Source of the DNA: Paenibacillus sp. LS1
Lineage (GTDB): Bacteria > Bacillota > Bacilli > Paenibacillales > Paenibacillaceae
Direction: 5' to 3'
DNA length: 64,000 bases
Assembly: GCF_026013365.1 (NCBI RefSeq)
Contig: NZ_JAPDOE010000002.1
Coordinates: forward strand, 1 to 64,000
Shown: positions 18,329-26,854 of the stretch, in pieces
Numbering within the stretch: position 1 is the first letter of the stretch
Layout: the number at the start of each line of letters is the position of its first letter
The notes under the pieces: model-generated
Told to the model about the DNA's origin: nothing
Database searches by the model: none
Seen by the model: the letters and a program-made list of their open reading frames with translations, nothing else
Made by a program: the position numbers and the translations under genes

Positions 18329-18661
18329 AGTACATTGCTCCTTTGCAATTGGAAGTGTGGAACTCCGCATCCACATGAAATGCGACATGCTTTTGTATAT
18401 TGTAACACGTGTAATCCAGTTGACTGGTTTAGGATTATTTCTCTATCCATTTTATAGTTTCTTAATTTTATTTTCAAATTTTCGAAGTTAGGCGTTCAAA
18501 CCTACTCTTATATAAAAAAAAGAAAGCTACCTTACGGCAGCCTCTGTTGGATCACACTACCGAAGCAGTCTGACATGCACTCTACTACATCTTAAAGTAT
18601 TTTCCCGGTCACCAATAATGTGGATGTAGCATAGTATATAATCCATAATCTTCCTTCCAAT
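18329..18661. other. Intergenic region upstream of the Old Yellow Enzyme gene
   Basis: About 330 bases. The only structure I can support is the terminator at 18526-18541. The part next to 18329 must hold the promoter of the oxidoreductase gene, but I found no convincing -35/-10 pair. Confidence 0.5.
18526..18541 (-). terminator. Terminator of the propeller-like protein gene
   Basis: On the minus strand GCTGCC-GTAA-GGTAGC forms a 6-bp stem with one G-U pair, followed by TTTCTTTTTTTT. It lies about 120 bases past the stop at 18662. Confidence 0.8.
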
Positions 18662-19975
18662 TTAATTAGCATTCACGGGGATATCACCGCGATTTACACG
18701 AAGTAATTTGCCTGACGAAGTCGATAATACATCCGGATCGGTACCGAGACCGAAGTAAAAATCTCCGTCATTCTCTTCGAATGACTTGGCGTAAGTGTCC
18801 TGGTTAAAGCGCAAAATCTCGTTCCACGTTGTGAGATCAGTCGATTGATAGACCCGGTTGATATAGAGATTGGCACTTTGCCGGGTGTACGTAAGCACAT
18901 ATACCTTGCCATCCCGCAACAGCACATCGGTAGGAAGCGCCTTGGCATCTGGCAGATTAACACGTCTTGCCTGATTAATGTCGGTCATGACATTCAACGA
19001 TTTGGGCAGCAGCTGTCCATCATTGAACACACCTCCGGCTATATAGAGCAACTTATTATTAAAGTTAACATTTTTGCCTATTTTATTATAAGGAATCGTG
19101 CCCGTTTGATAGGTTAACCCAGGCAGCATTTTGTTGCCATAGATGACAACGTCCCGTTTCTGAAGCTGTTCATTAATCTCCAGGATATTCGTTTTGTCGT
19201 TCCATATTTTATTGGCAGGATACATCATGCCAGAGGCATATAATTTGCCATTCAGTTGAAACATCGTATAGGCCCGGAAGCCAAACGTATTAATGGTCGC
19301 ATATTGCTGCCAACTTTCACCTTCATTATGAGAGATTAATATGGTTGGCTTGGAATCCGTACCCAGCGCGGCAAACATCTTGCCCTGATAAGATGCCAGA
19401 TCGTATACGTGCACACCGAGCGGCAGATTGCGATATTTGGTCCATACCTCTCCATCCAGACGATAGAAGTTGCCCAGATCCCACTTCTCACTATCCGAAT
19501 CATTGCCAGGGATATATAACTTGCCGTTCAGCACTCTGTAAATGTCAATCTGTTCCTCATCTACATACATCTTCGTCGATGGCAGAATGCCCGGATTGCT
19601 GTTGGTCACCGACTGGGTCTTGAAATTCGCATTCGCTGTATCGTAATAAATGACTGGAATAGGACCTGAATTCGGCGCTACACCCAGATTACTACTGTTT
19701 CCGTGACCCAAATATATTTTGCCATTATACAGTTGCATGTCCCAGACGTTATTAGCATAGGGTGTTTTGCTAAAAGGTCTCCCGAGCAGTTCAATCTTCG
19801 ATGTTACATCCGCCGAACTGATCGGTGCGTTCGACACCTTGGCAAGTCCACGTTCAGTCGCAGGTGGTTGACTCGTTGATGTGTTGTTTCTCGGCTTGGA
19901 GTTACCCATAAGCATCCAGCTCACTCCTGCAACGATGGTCAAAATGACGGCTGTCCATTTCGTATGTCTTTGCAT
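18662..19975 (-). CDS. Secreted or membrane-anchored beta-propeller-like protein of unknown function
   Basis: 437 residues. An N-terminal hydrophobic stretch (about 6-24, KWTAVILTIVAGVSWMLMG) acts as signal peptide or anchor and is followed by an Asn/Ser/Thr/Pro-rich linker. The rest contains repeated short units of the type NGKIYLGHG, NGKLYIPG, QGKMFAALG, NGKLYASG, NKLLYIAGG and DGKVYVLT, spaced about 45-60 residues apart. This is the hallmark of a beta-propeller (kelch/sialidase-like repeats). No catalytic motif is recognisable. Start ATG 19975 is 8 bases after AAGGAGG. It has its own terminator and no obvious functional neighbours. Confidence 0.7.
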   Translation of the reverse strand: MQRHTKWTAVILTIVAGVSWMLMGNSKPRNNTSTSQPPATERGLAKVSNAPISSADVTSKIELLGRPFSKTPYANNVWDMQLYNGKIYLGHGNSSNLGVAPNSGPIPVIYYDTANANFKTQSVTNSNPGILPSTKMYVDEEQIDIYRVLNGKLYIPGNDSDSEKWDLGNFYRLDGEVWTKYRNLPLGVHVYDLASYQGKMFAALGTDSKPTILISHNEGESWQQYATINTFGFRAYTMFQLNGKLYASGMMYPANKIWNDKTNILEINEQLQKRDVVIYGNKMLPGLTYQTGTIPYNKIGKNVNFNNKLLYIAGGVFNDGQLLPKSLNVMTDINQARRVNLPDAKALPTDVLLRDGKVYVLTYTRQSANLYINRVYQSTDLTTWNEILRFNQDTYAKSFEENDGDFYFGLGTDPDVLSTSSGKLLRVNRGDIPVNAN

Positions 19976-20100
19976 GTCCGCTTCCTCCTTCATTGTTTTC
20001 ATGATAAATCCCTTCATACCAAGATGATACAAATTGTATCTTTTCATACTATGTAAAACCACCCGTACATGCAACAAATTCCGCCCGATCTATACAAAAA

Positions 20101-20137
20101 AAATAGACAATCGCATCGAAAGATACGTTGTCTATTT
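20101..20137 (-). terminator. Terminator of the butanediol dehydrogenase gene
   Basis: Stem AAATAGACAA / TTGTCTATTT with a shorter imperfect inner stem, followed on the minus strand by a run of eight T. It lies 80 bases past the stop at 20220. Confidence 0.85.
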
Positions 20138-20219
20138 GTAATCAACTTATTGCCGCAGTCTACTGGATTTTTAGTAATTTCAACTCGGCTTCATACTTCT
20201 TTTTTCGTTTGCTGCTCTA

Positions 20220-21269
20220 TTATTCTGCTTTCACCAGAATCTTAACCTGGTTTTTCTCTTTCAGCAGCGCTTCAAATCCATGCTCCACCACTTCATCCAA
20301 CGTAATTCGTTTGGTCACCAGCTTCTCTGCCGGGAAGAAACCTTTATCCATCAGACTGATGACTGCCGGGAATACATCGCGATAACCGATAATACCATTG
20401 ACCGTACGCTCTTTCATGACAATAGAGTTCGGATGAATCGGTGCTTCCTGTTCAAAAATGCTGACGATCATCAACTCTCCACCAATACGTGTCGAATCGA
20501 TGGCTTGTTGCAGTACACGTGGAACACCCGTTACTTCATAGGCTACGTTAACGCCGCCTTGTGTACGTTGATGGATCTCTTCAACCACATTAAACTGCGT
20601 TGGGTCTATCACAATGGCACCCAGCTCTTCGGCTTTTGCTTTCCGTTCATCCGATAGCTCCACAACATAAATATCCGACGCTCCCGAAGCCTTGAGTGCT
20701 TCAATGACCAAAAGTCCAATCGGACCTGCCCCAAACACAGCTGCGGTATCGCCCACTTTCAGCTTGCTTTGACGTACTGCGTGAAGTGCTACAGCCGAAG
20801 GTTCAACCAATGCACCTTGCTCATACGAGATTGAATCTGGTATAGCATGGACCATGGATTCTGCAGCAGTTACATACTCGGAGAAACCTCCTCCGCCTCC
20901 AGCGAGTCCAAGGAAACCCATCTGATCGCACAGATTGTATCTGCCCTGTTTACAAGCTTCGCAGTGTCCACATGCATAGATTGGTTCTACCACAACACGA
21001 TCGCCCGCTTTGAAACGAGTAACACCTTCGCCTACTTCAACGACCTGTCCTGAGAATTCATGGCCCATCACTACAGGCGCTTGTTCCCCTGTTAGCGGAT
21101 GCGGAGCTTGAGCTGGAATAAAGATCGGCCCTACTGTGTACTCGTGCAAATCACTGCCGCAGATGCCGCACCATTCCACTTTTATTTTGACCTTACCTTC
21201 TTCAGGGTGAGGTTCATTAATATTTTCCAGACGTAAATCTTTGACTCCATGCCAACGTAATGCTTTCAT
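20220..21269 (-). CDS. bdhA: 2,3-butanediol dehydrogenase (zinc-dependent, MDR family)
   Basis: 349-residue medium-chain dehydrogenase that interconverts acetoin and 2,3-butanediol with NAD(H). It matches Bacillus BdhA closely in CGICGSDLHEY (catalytic zinc Cys), GHEFSG (zinc His-Glu), GDRVVVEPI, QMGFLGLAGGGGGFSEYV, the Rossmann segment AVFGAGPIGLL and ERTVNGIIGYRD. A structural-zinc cluster CGHCEACKQGRYNLC is intact. Start ATG 21269 is 9 bases after GGGAG. A strong promoter (21327-21355) with a palindromic operator just downstream of its -10 indicates repression by the divergent LacI-type gene. Confidence 0.93.
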   Translation of the reverse strand: MKALRWHGVKDLRLENINEPHPEEGKVKIKVEWCGICGSDLHEYTVGPIFIPAQAPHPLTGEQAPVVMGHEFSGQVVEVGEGVTRFKAGDRVVVEPIYACGHCEACKQGRYNLCDQMGFLGLAGGGGGFSEYVTAAESMVHAIPDSISYEQGALVEPSAVALHAVRQSKLKVGDTAAVFGAGPIGLLVIEALKASGASDIYVVELSDERKAKAEELGAIVIDPTQFNVVEEIHQRTQGGVNVAYEVTGVPRVLQQAIDSTRIGGELMIVSIFEQEAPIHPNSIVMKERTVNGIIGYRDVFPAVISLMDKGFFPAEKLVTKRITLDEVVEHGFEALLKEKNQVKILVKAE

Positions 21270-21305
21270 TCAATTCATCTCCCAGATCATAAGTTATGAT
21301 ATAAT

Positions 21306-21319
21306 CGGAAACGTTTCCG
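21306..21319 (-). promoter_or_regulatory. LacI-type operator in the bdhA promoter
   Basis: Perfect 14-bp palindrome CGGAAACGTTTCCG lying at about +2 to +15 of the predicted bdhA transcript. A near-identical copy stands before the divergent lacI-type gene. The central CG and the symmetry are typical of LacI/GalR operators. Confidence 0.8.
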
Positions 21320-21326
21320 TAAATTA

Positions 21327-21355
21327 AATATGTCACATTTTAGATACGCTGTCAA
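21327..21355 (-). promoter_or_regulatory. SigA-type promoter of bdhA
   Basis: Minus strand TTGACA (21355-21350), 17-base spacer, CATATT (21332-21327). The -35 is a perfect consensus. The start of transcription would fall near 21320, directly at the operator. Confidence 0.75.
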
Positions 21356-21567
21356 ACAAATTTCTCCACTAATATGTCGATCTCGTGATCAGATCAAATT
21401 CACTTTGCAATGCTCATACTTTAATTTCAGTTTGCCTTTGCGGTATGGATAACGGTGTGAACCATGTTCTTAACATATATTATTGCAGATGCTACGAAAG
21501 ACCATTTGAAATTTGATCATACCTCAGCATAAATCTGGCCCTTTCATGGGATACTTCATGGCTCAAA

Positions 21568-21576
21568 TGTTATAAT
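21568..21576 (+). promoter_or_regulatory. Extended -10 promoter of the lacI-type gene
   Basis: TGTTATAAT is an exact extended -10 (TGnTATAAT). No good -35 lies 17 bases upstream, as is usual for extended -10 promoters. It is 80 bases before the chosen start codon. Confidence 0.55.
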
Positions 21577-21620
21577 CAAGTTATATAACCATCGTGAAAT
21601 GCATACATATCCCGATAATT

Positions 21621-21634
21621 CGGAATCGTTTCCG
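21621..21634 (+). promoter_or_regulatory. LacI-type operator in the leader of the lacI-type gene
   Basis: CGGAATCGTTTCCG differs from the bdhA operator palindrome by one base. It lies about 40 bases downstream of the predicted transcription start, suggesting autoregulation by roadblock. The two operators are about 315 bases apart, so looping is possible. Confidence 0.7.
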
Positions 21635-21655
21635 ATAAAGAGAGGTAACCATACA

Positions 21656-22681
21656 TTGAGTAAAGAACAGAAACTTACGATCAAGGACGTAGCAGAACGT
21701 GCTGGCGTGGGCATCGCTACCGTATCCAGGGCCATCAACAATTCAGAAGGCATCAGCAGTAAAACACGAGATAAGGTGATGCATGCCATTGAAGAACTAG
21801 GTTTTGTCCCCAACACCTCTGCACAGAGTCTGAAAATCCGGCAAACCCACCAAATCGCGCTCGTTGTACCCGACATACGTAACGCCATCATTCCGGAAAT
21901 TTCCTGGTCCGTAGAGCAAACCGCGAAGCAGCATGGATACCATGTCGTGCAGATTAATACGGCGGGCAATGCACGCACTGAACTTGAAACCATTCGTAAT
22001 GTAAAAAAACTGCATGTGGATGGGCTGATCTTCATGCCCCTCGCGTATCCCAAAACTTTGCCCGGACTGATCGATAAAGCCCCTCTCCCCATCTCCATGA
22101 TTAATTACGGAAAGAAACTGGAGCCGGGCATGAAGGCAGATATCGTCTCTTTGTCTCAACCTGAAGGCAAATTGGTGATGGAACATCTGTTCAAAATCGG
22201 TCGGACCCGAATTGCTTATGCTGGAGCACCCAAAGACATTATTGAAGAACGCTTCCGTGCTTATGAACAAGCCGTAGGCCATGTGGATATTTCTCTCGTC
22301 TATTTTGGTGAGGACTTTTCATTGAATACAGGGGCCAATGCTGCCGATTATTTCTACGGACTTACGCATATGCCAGATGCCGTCTATGCCATTAATGACA
22401 TGGTCGCCATCGGATTGGTTAATCGCTTCAAGGAGTTGGGGGTGCGTGTGCCCGAAGATGTGGCTGTAGTGGGCGTGGATAACAATCAATGGACCACTGT
22501 CTCGTCTCCACAGATTAGTTCCGTGTCCATTATGGGGGAAGAAGTCGCCAGACTTGCTACCGAGCTGTTGTTAAAACGAATTCGGGAGATGAACACGACC
22601 GACTACGAGCATATTCAATTTGAACCGCGCTTAATTGTTCGGGAATCGAGCGTTGCCATGATTCGTTCTTCTCATCAATGA
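21656..22681 (+). CDS. LacI/GalR-family transcriptional regulator
   Basis: About 341 residues. The N-terminal HTH reads LTIKDVAERAGVGIATVSRAI, a textbook LacI DNA-binding helix pair, with a hinge helix near NTSAQSLK. The periplasmic-binding-protein-like sensor domain follows (IALVVPDIRNAIIPEISWSV, VAVVGVDNNQW, LIVRESS). The start is TTG 21656, 9 bases after AGAGGT; a longer frame from 21599 would run through the operator. It is divergent from bdhA. The matching operators in front of both genes make it the likely repressor of bdhA and of itself. The effector is unknown. Confidence 0.92.
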   Translation: MSKEQKLTIKDVAERAGVGIATVSRAINNSEGISSKTRDKVMHAIEELGFVPNTSAQSLKIRQTHQIALVVPDIRNAIIPEISWSVEQTAKQHGYHVVQINTAGNARTELETIRNVKKLHVDGLIFMPLAYPKTLPGLIDKAPLPISMINYGKKLEPGMKADIVSLSQPEGKLVMEHLFKIGRTRIAYAGAPKDIIEERFRAYEQAVGHVDISLVYFGEDFSLNTGANAADYFYGLTHMPDAVYAINDMVAIGLVNRFKELGVRVPEDVAVVGVDNNQWTTVSSPQISSVSIMGEEVARLATELLLKRIREMNTTDYEHIQFEPRLIVRESSVAMIRSSHQ

Positions 22682-22874
22682 CCACGCCGTTAACCTTGGT
22701 GAGTGGAATAGATCGGAATACTTTACGGCTCCGGCTGTGGCTATCTCTTCATTTCTTTTTCTACACAGTTACACTAAAAAGGTGTTGCTCAGGGATGGTC
22801 ATTTCCTGGCAGCACCATATTTGTCTTTGAGTATATGCAATTATATGTGAGTCGTTATTCAGCATACGTTCATT

Positions 22875-23843
22875 CTAAGGTAGTAGTTGCCTGATCGGTG
22901 TTCCCTTCAGGAACATCTCTATATTTTCTACGGTATGATTATAATAGATCTCATAATTGCCACGAGTTACATAACCCAGATGTGGTGTGGCCAGGACGTT
23001 GGGCAATGTTCGCATGATATGGTTAACGGGCAGTGGTTCCTGCTCATATACATCCAGACCTGCACCAGCAATCCAACCACTCTGCAATGCCTCCACCATA
23101 GCTTCCTGTTTGACAATGCCCGCTCGTGACGTATTGATCAATAGGGCATGAGGTTGCATGTGTTGAAATTCGGCTTGTCCGATCAGATTGCGCGTACGAT
23201 CACTCAATACCAGATGAATGGATACGATGTCGCTCTGTGCAAGCAGTTGCTCCTTGGTCTCGGCCCAGATGACACCATGTTTTTCGGCTTTCTCATGTGT
23301 CAGATTCTCGCTCCAGGCCATCACATTCATACCGAATGCTTGTGCGATCTCAGCCATACGAGTACCTATTTTGCCCAAACCGAGCAATCCAAGTGTTCTC
23401 CCATACAGATCCAATCCGACTGTGCTCTGCCAGTTTCGATTGGAGCGAAGTGCATTATTTTCCGTAACCAATTGTCTGGAAAGTCCCAGAATGAGCGCCC
23501 AGGTAAGTTCGGTCGGCGGGTTGGAGCTGCCCTCGGTTCCACACACAATGATCCCGTTCTGCTCCGCAGCCTTAAGGTCTATGGATGCATTGCGCATACC
23601 ACTTGTAATCAGAAGTTTTAAACGTGGGAGCTGCGAAATGACATTCTCCGGAAACCGTGTGCGTTCCCGCATCAGGACCACAATATCGAAGTCCTGCAAT
23701 TCCTGGATGACTTTCTCTTCCGAACCCATATAGTTGTTGAATGTCTGAATCTCCACCCGATCCATCAACGGACTCCAGTCCGCGGACCTCAGCGCAACGT
23801 TCTGATAATCATCCAAAACAGCACAGCGCAAATTCGTGTTCAT
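22875..23843 (-). CDS. D-2-hydroxyacid dehydrogenase (NAD-binding, SerA-like)
   Basis: 322-residue member of the D-isomer-specific 2-hydroxyacid dehydrogenase family. The NAD-binding loop LGLLGLGKIGTRMAE is at about 152-166. The catalytic triad is recognisable as Arg in INTSRAGIV, Glu in DVYEQEPLP and His in ATPHLGY. It lacks the ACT-type regulatory domains of full SerA, so a role in serine synthesis is not supported. It may act on a glyoxylate- or pyruvate-type substrate. Start ATG 23843 follows GGAGGAG. It appears monocistronic; about 190 bases downstream show no clear terminator. Confidence 0.9.
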   Translation of the reverse strand: MNTNLRCAVLDDYQNVALRSADWSPLMDRVEIQTFNNYMGSEEKVIQELQDFDIVVLMRERTRFPENVISQLPRLKLLITSGMRNASIDLKAAEQNGIIVCGTEGSSNPPTELTWALILGLSRQLVTENNALRSNRNWQSTVGLDLYGRTLGLLGLGKIGTRMAEIAQAFGMNVMAWSENLTHEKAEKHGVIWAETKEQLLAQSDIVSIHLVLSDRTRNLIGQAEFQHMQPHALLINTSRAGIVKQEAMVEALQSGWIAGAGLDVYEQEPLPVNHIMRTLPNVLATPHLGYVTRGNYEIYYNHTVENIEMFLKGTPIRQLLP

Positions 23844-23925
23844 TCCTGATCTCCTCCCTATACCTGCTCAATTCTTAACTATATTGTAGCAACTCCAAAT
23901 CACTTTAAACAGGATTCTTCTCCTA

Positions 23926-24507
23926 TTACCGCAGCAAAGACAATGTAGCACGGATGCTCTGTTCTACAAAAGAGCGGTCCGGTCCTGATTTCATCAATAC
24001 CGTCAGTCCGATCATGGATACCACCAAAGACTGTGCCACCGCACTCGCGTTCATGTCAGCGGACAACTCCCCGCTCTGTTGCCCTCTTTCTATCGTTTCC
24101 TTGAAAAGAACACCTAGGTACATCTGATGCTCCCGTGTAAGGACAGCGAATTTGGGATCATGCGGAGCCAGTTCAACCATCGTATTAATGCAAAAACAGC
24201 CGTGACTCGGCTCGGTCACACTTCCCTCCGCTCCAATATGTTCAAACAATCCACGAAAGGCTTCTCGCACAGAGGTGCCCTGTTGAAGTCTGGCTCTGAC
24301 TTGAGCCGCATGCTGAGTGGTATACCTGCGAAGCGCTGTTTCAAACAATTCCTTTTTATCCCCAAAAGCTGCATACAGACTGGGGCGTTGAATACCCATC
24401 GCAGTCGTCAAATCACTCAAAGATGCCGCTTCGAATCCCTTGTCCCAAAACGTATGCATCGCTGCATCAAGTGCTTTATCCGTATCAAATTCCCGTTGTC
24501 TAACCAT
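23926..24507 (-). CDS. TetR/AcrR-family regulator
   Basis: 193 residues. The N-terminal HTH region has FDTDKALDAAMHTFWDKGFE and LSDLTTAMGIQRPSLYAAFG, followed by KKELFETAL, the classic TetR pattern. The C-terminal ligand-binding half (LFEHIGAEG..., SHGCFCINTMVELAPHD) resembles the YxaF/LmrA-like or ComR-like group. I place the start at ATG 24507, 6 bases after AGAGGTGG; GTG 24516 overlaps that site. It is divergent from an MFS efflux gene, its likely target. Confidence 0.9.
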   Translation of the reverse strand: MVRQREFDTDKALDAAMHTFWDKGFEAASLSDLTTAMGIQRPSLYAAFGDKKELFETALRRYTTQHAAQVRARLQQGTSVREAFRGLFEHIGAEGSVTEPSHGCFCINTMVELAPHDPKFAVLTREHQMYLGVLFKETIERGQQSGELSADMNASAVAQSLVVSMIGLTVLMKSGPDRSFVEQSIRATLSLLR

Positions 24508-24623
24508 ACAACCCACCTCTTTATGTATCGATCAGTATTTATTATATTGTAATCTCAATCTTATTACAAAGTCAAAACCAAATAACCGAAAAGGAATTTT
24601 CTTAGTTACAATGGAATCGAAAT

Positions 24624-24694
24624 ATCTGGTAATATCAGCAATTGGATTGTTATTCTGTCATCGCAGTCTCTGTGTAAAATATTCTTTAGTTCAA
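24624..24694 (+). repeat. Degenerate copy of the dispersed repeat found at 34526-34701
   Basis: 71 bases matching the right half of the element at 34632-34701 at roughly three quarters of positions by eye, including the blocks GTTATTCTGTC and TCTTTAGTTCAA. The left half and its terminal repeat are not recognisable here. It lies in the TetR/MFS intergenic region, just upstream of the likely MFS promoter. Confidence 0.6.
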
Positions 24695-24712
24695 CCCTCA
24701 CCTAAATCTCTG

Positions 24713-24742
24713 TTGACAGGATTCCCGCAATTAAAGTATGGT
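24713..24742 (+). promoter_or_regulatory. Candidate promoter of the MFS gene
   Basis: TTGACA (perfect -35), 18-base spacer, TATGGT. It is 55 bases before the MFS start. The -10 is weak, which would fit a regulated gene. Confidence 0.5.
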
Positions 24743-24796
24743 TATGCGGAAACATATCATACCAATCGGTACACAATAGAAAGGTGACATCCAATC

Positions 24797-26017
24797 ATGC
24801 AAACTTCTTCCCCAGATGCACAATTATCCGTTAAGGATCGCCCTGCCATGTCGCGGTTAGTCGCTCTTCTCTTTGCCGTGTGCAGTGGACTTGCGGTCGC
24901 CAATATCTATTATGCTCAGCCTTTGCTGGACTCCATTGCTCAAGAATTCAACCTCTCTCCATCGTCCATAGGTATTGTCATTACAGTAACTCAAATATGT
25001 TATGCCCTGGGACTGTTTCTTCTCGTTCCACTTGGTGACCTCTTAAACCGTCGCAAGCTGATTATCATTCAGATGCTTTTCTCTGTACTTGCACTGGTTC
25101 TGGTAGGCACCTCACAATCCAGCTCCCTCTTATTCACGGGCATGGCTGTCGTCGGTCTACTCGCGGTCATTACGCAAACGCTCGTTGCCTTTGCTGCACA
25201 CTTGGCAGCTCCTTCCGAACGTGGTCGCATTGTCGGACAGGTAACCAGTGGAATCGTCATTGGCATTTTACTTGCACGAACGGTTGCAGGTACGCTGAAC
25301 GATTGGCTCGGGTGGAGATCGGTATATCTCTTCTCCGCCAGCCTTACCTTACTTGGAATTGTCGCCTTATATCTTGTTCTCCCAAGGCAACAGTCCCCAC
25401 AAGTGAAACAAAGCTATGGCCAATTACTCAGATCTGTCCTGCTACTGTACCGTGAATTGCCTGTATTACGCGTACGAGGTGTACTGGCCATGCTGATTTT
25501 TACAGCCTTCAGCATCTTGTGGACTTCCATGGTTCTGCCACTAAGTAGTCCTCCACTGTCCCTGTCTCATACAGTCATAGGTGCATTCGGTCTCGCAGGA
25601 GCGGCGGGAGCATTGGCTGCTGCTCGTGCAGGTAAGCTTGCCGATCGGGGACTTGGGCAAAAAACTACTGGTATCTCACTTGTCATTCTACTCTTGTCCT
25701 GGCTGCCCATCGGTTATGTGCATCACTCCTTGTGGTTCCTGATCCTGGGCGTTATCCTGCTCGATCTCGCTGTGCAGGCAGTACATGTTACCAACCAGAG
25801 CCTGATCTACGAAGTTCGTCCCGAAGCGCAGAGCCGCCTGACGGCAGCTTATATGATCTTTTATTCCATCGGCAGTGCGACCGGCTCCATCGTTTCTACC
25901 CAAGTGTATGCATGGGCGGGCTGGGCAGCGGTTTGCTGGTTAGGTGCGGGCGTTAGTGCAGCAGCTCTTCTGTTCTGGATGATTGATCGTTATACCAATC
26001 GGAATAGTGATCGTTGA
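24797..26017 (+). CDS. MFS transporter (drug:H+ antiporter-like)
   Basis: 406 residues with twelve predicted transmembrane helices. The loop 2-3 motif A is GDLLNRRKLI. The first helix has AVCSGLAVANIYYAQPLLDSI, typical of the YnfM/YgaY-like MFS branch that includes arabinose and drug efflux pumps. The start ATG 24797 follows AAAGGTGA. The divergent TetR regulator suggests inducible efflux of an unknown compound. Helices are rich in Leu, Ile and Val, and the protein has no N-terminal signal. Function at the substrate level is open. Confidence 0.9.
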   Translation: MQTSSPDAQLSVKDRPAMSRLVALLFAVCSGLAVANIYYAQPLLDSIAQEFNLSPSSIGIVITVTQICYALGLFLLVPLGDLLNRRKLIIIQMLFSVLALVLVGTSQSSSLLFTGMAVVGLLAVITQTLVAFAAHLAAPSERGRIVGQVTSGIVIGILLARTVAGTLNDWLGWRSVYLFSASLTLLGIVALYLVLPRQQSPQVKQSYGQLLRSVLLLYRELPVLRVRGVLAMLIFTAFSILWTSMVLPLSSPPLSLSHTVIGAFGLAGAAGALAAARAGKLADRGLGQKTTGISLVILLLSWLPIGYVHHSLWFLILGVILLDLAVQAVHVTNQSLIYEVRPEAQSRLTAAYMIFYSIGSATGSIVSTQVYAWAGWAAVCWLGAGVSAAALLFWMIDRYTNRNSDR

Positions 26018-26042
26018 GTTAGGACGAGTCTTCAGATATACC

Positions 26043-26201
26043 CTAGTCCAGTTTATTCCACACAACAATAAAGAGGGTTGCTAACGGACCAAATAACAGG
26101 GAAATCAGAAACCAGTTTCGACCACTTCTGTTTTTTCCCTGAGCCAGTCCGGCATTAATCAAGGCAAGTGTGCCCCAACCTACATAGTATTCATTATCCA
26201 T
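26043..26201 (-). CDS. Small membrane protein, 52 residues
   Basis: Reads MDNEYYVGWGTLALINAGLA, then a short Gln/Lys/Asn/Arg linker, then a second hydrophobic helix (WFLISLLFGPLATLFIVVW) ending in NKLD and TAG. It has two short transmembrane segments. The pattern of a charged turn before WFLISLLFGPLA occurs in many small bacterial membrane proteins of unknown function. AAAGGAG overlaps the stop codon of the SRPBCC gene, giving either ATG 26201 (12 bases away) or TTG 26204 (9 bases). It is therefore probably the second gene of that transcript. It converges with the MFS gene, 25 bases away. Confidence 0.65.
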   Translation of the reverse strand: MDNEYYVGWGTLALINAGLAQGKNRSGRNWFLISLLFGPLATLFIVVWNKLD

Positions 26202-26218
26202 CAATCGTCTTCTCTCCT

Positions 26219-26692
26219 TTATCCATTCAATTCCGGCAGCAGTTCAAGCATCGCTTTGAGCTTACGATTGCGACTCTCCAAAAATGCCTGCATGTATCTC
26301 TTCAGCACAAGTCGTTCAGCTGCCCATCCCAGCAATCCAAGTGGAGCTTCGAATCGAAGTGTGTCTCTCATGCAAGTTATCTGATCTCCAATTACGCTGA
26401 AATGATGTTCATGTCGCATGCTCTTAAAAGCCCCTTTCTCCATCTGGTCCACAAAAATGAAAGGTCGTTCAAACTGCACAATACGGGACTTCAGCTTCTG
26501 CCTGACACCAAAATGAGTAGCCTGAAATGTAACCGTATCACCTGCTCCAATTCTCCCTGTTGTTACTCCTGCGACTGCTCGCTCTCTCGTATGCTTCCAA
26601 ACGGTCTGAGTATGTACATCAATATCCCGGGCATAGTCATAGCACCGTTCAATTGAGGCATGTATCGTAATCTCGGTTGTCACTTCAATCAT
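26219..26692 (-). CDS. SRPBCC-family (START/Bet v1-like) protein
   Basis: 157 residues of the polyketide-cyclase/dehydrase-like SRPBCC fold, which binds hydrophobic ligands in a deep cavity. The start EVTTEITIHASIERCYDYAR is the characteristic first strand and helix. The central HFGVRQKLKSRIVQFERP and MRDTLRFEAPLG strands and the long C-terminal helix complete the fold. Start ATG 26692 is 8 bases after TAGGAG. Its stop overlaps the ribosome binding site of the 52-residue membrane protein gene, suggesting coupling. No specific ligand can be inferred. Confidence 0.85.
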   Translation of the reverse strand: MIEVTTEITIHASIERCYDYARDIDVHTQTVWKHTRERAVAGVTTGRIGAGDTVTFQATHFGVRQKLKSRIVQFERPFIFVDQMEKGAFKSMRHEHHFSVIGDQITCMRDTLRFEAPLGLLGWAAERLVLKRYMQAFLESRNRKLKAMLELLPELNG

Positions 26693-26785
26693 GGCGATCG
26701 CTCCTACAAAGGAAAAATAAGGTCTTTGCAAAGTATACGCTTGCTTTTCTTGTCGAACAACATATCAAGGATGGTATAACAAAAA

Positions 26786-26817
26786 ACGGGTCCCCTGTCT
26801 TAGTACAGGAGACCCGT
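26786..26817. terminator. Terminator of the HD-GYP gene
   Basis: 13-bp stem ACGGGTCCCCTGT / ACAGGAGACCCGT with one non-canonical pair and a 6-base loop. The minus strand continues TTTTTGTTATA; the plus-strand tail is weaker. It lies 38 bases past the HD-GYP stop. Confidence 0.8.
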
Positions 26818-26854
26818 CTTTCATATAATAATTAAATAGCAATAACTAGCGATA

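Noticed and set aside
21599-21655. Longer N terminus of the LacI-type regulator
   Set aside because: The extra codons cross the operator palindrome; the TTG at 21656 has a proper ribosome binding site and gives a standard LacI start.
24507-24560. TetR operator around ATCGAT upstream of the TetR gene
   Set aside because: Only the central 6 bases are symmetric and the flanks do not pair, so no operator is claimed.
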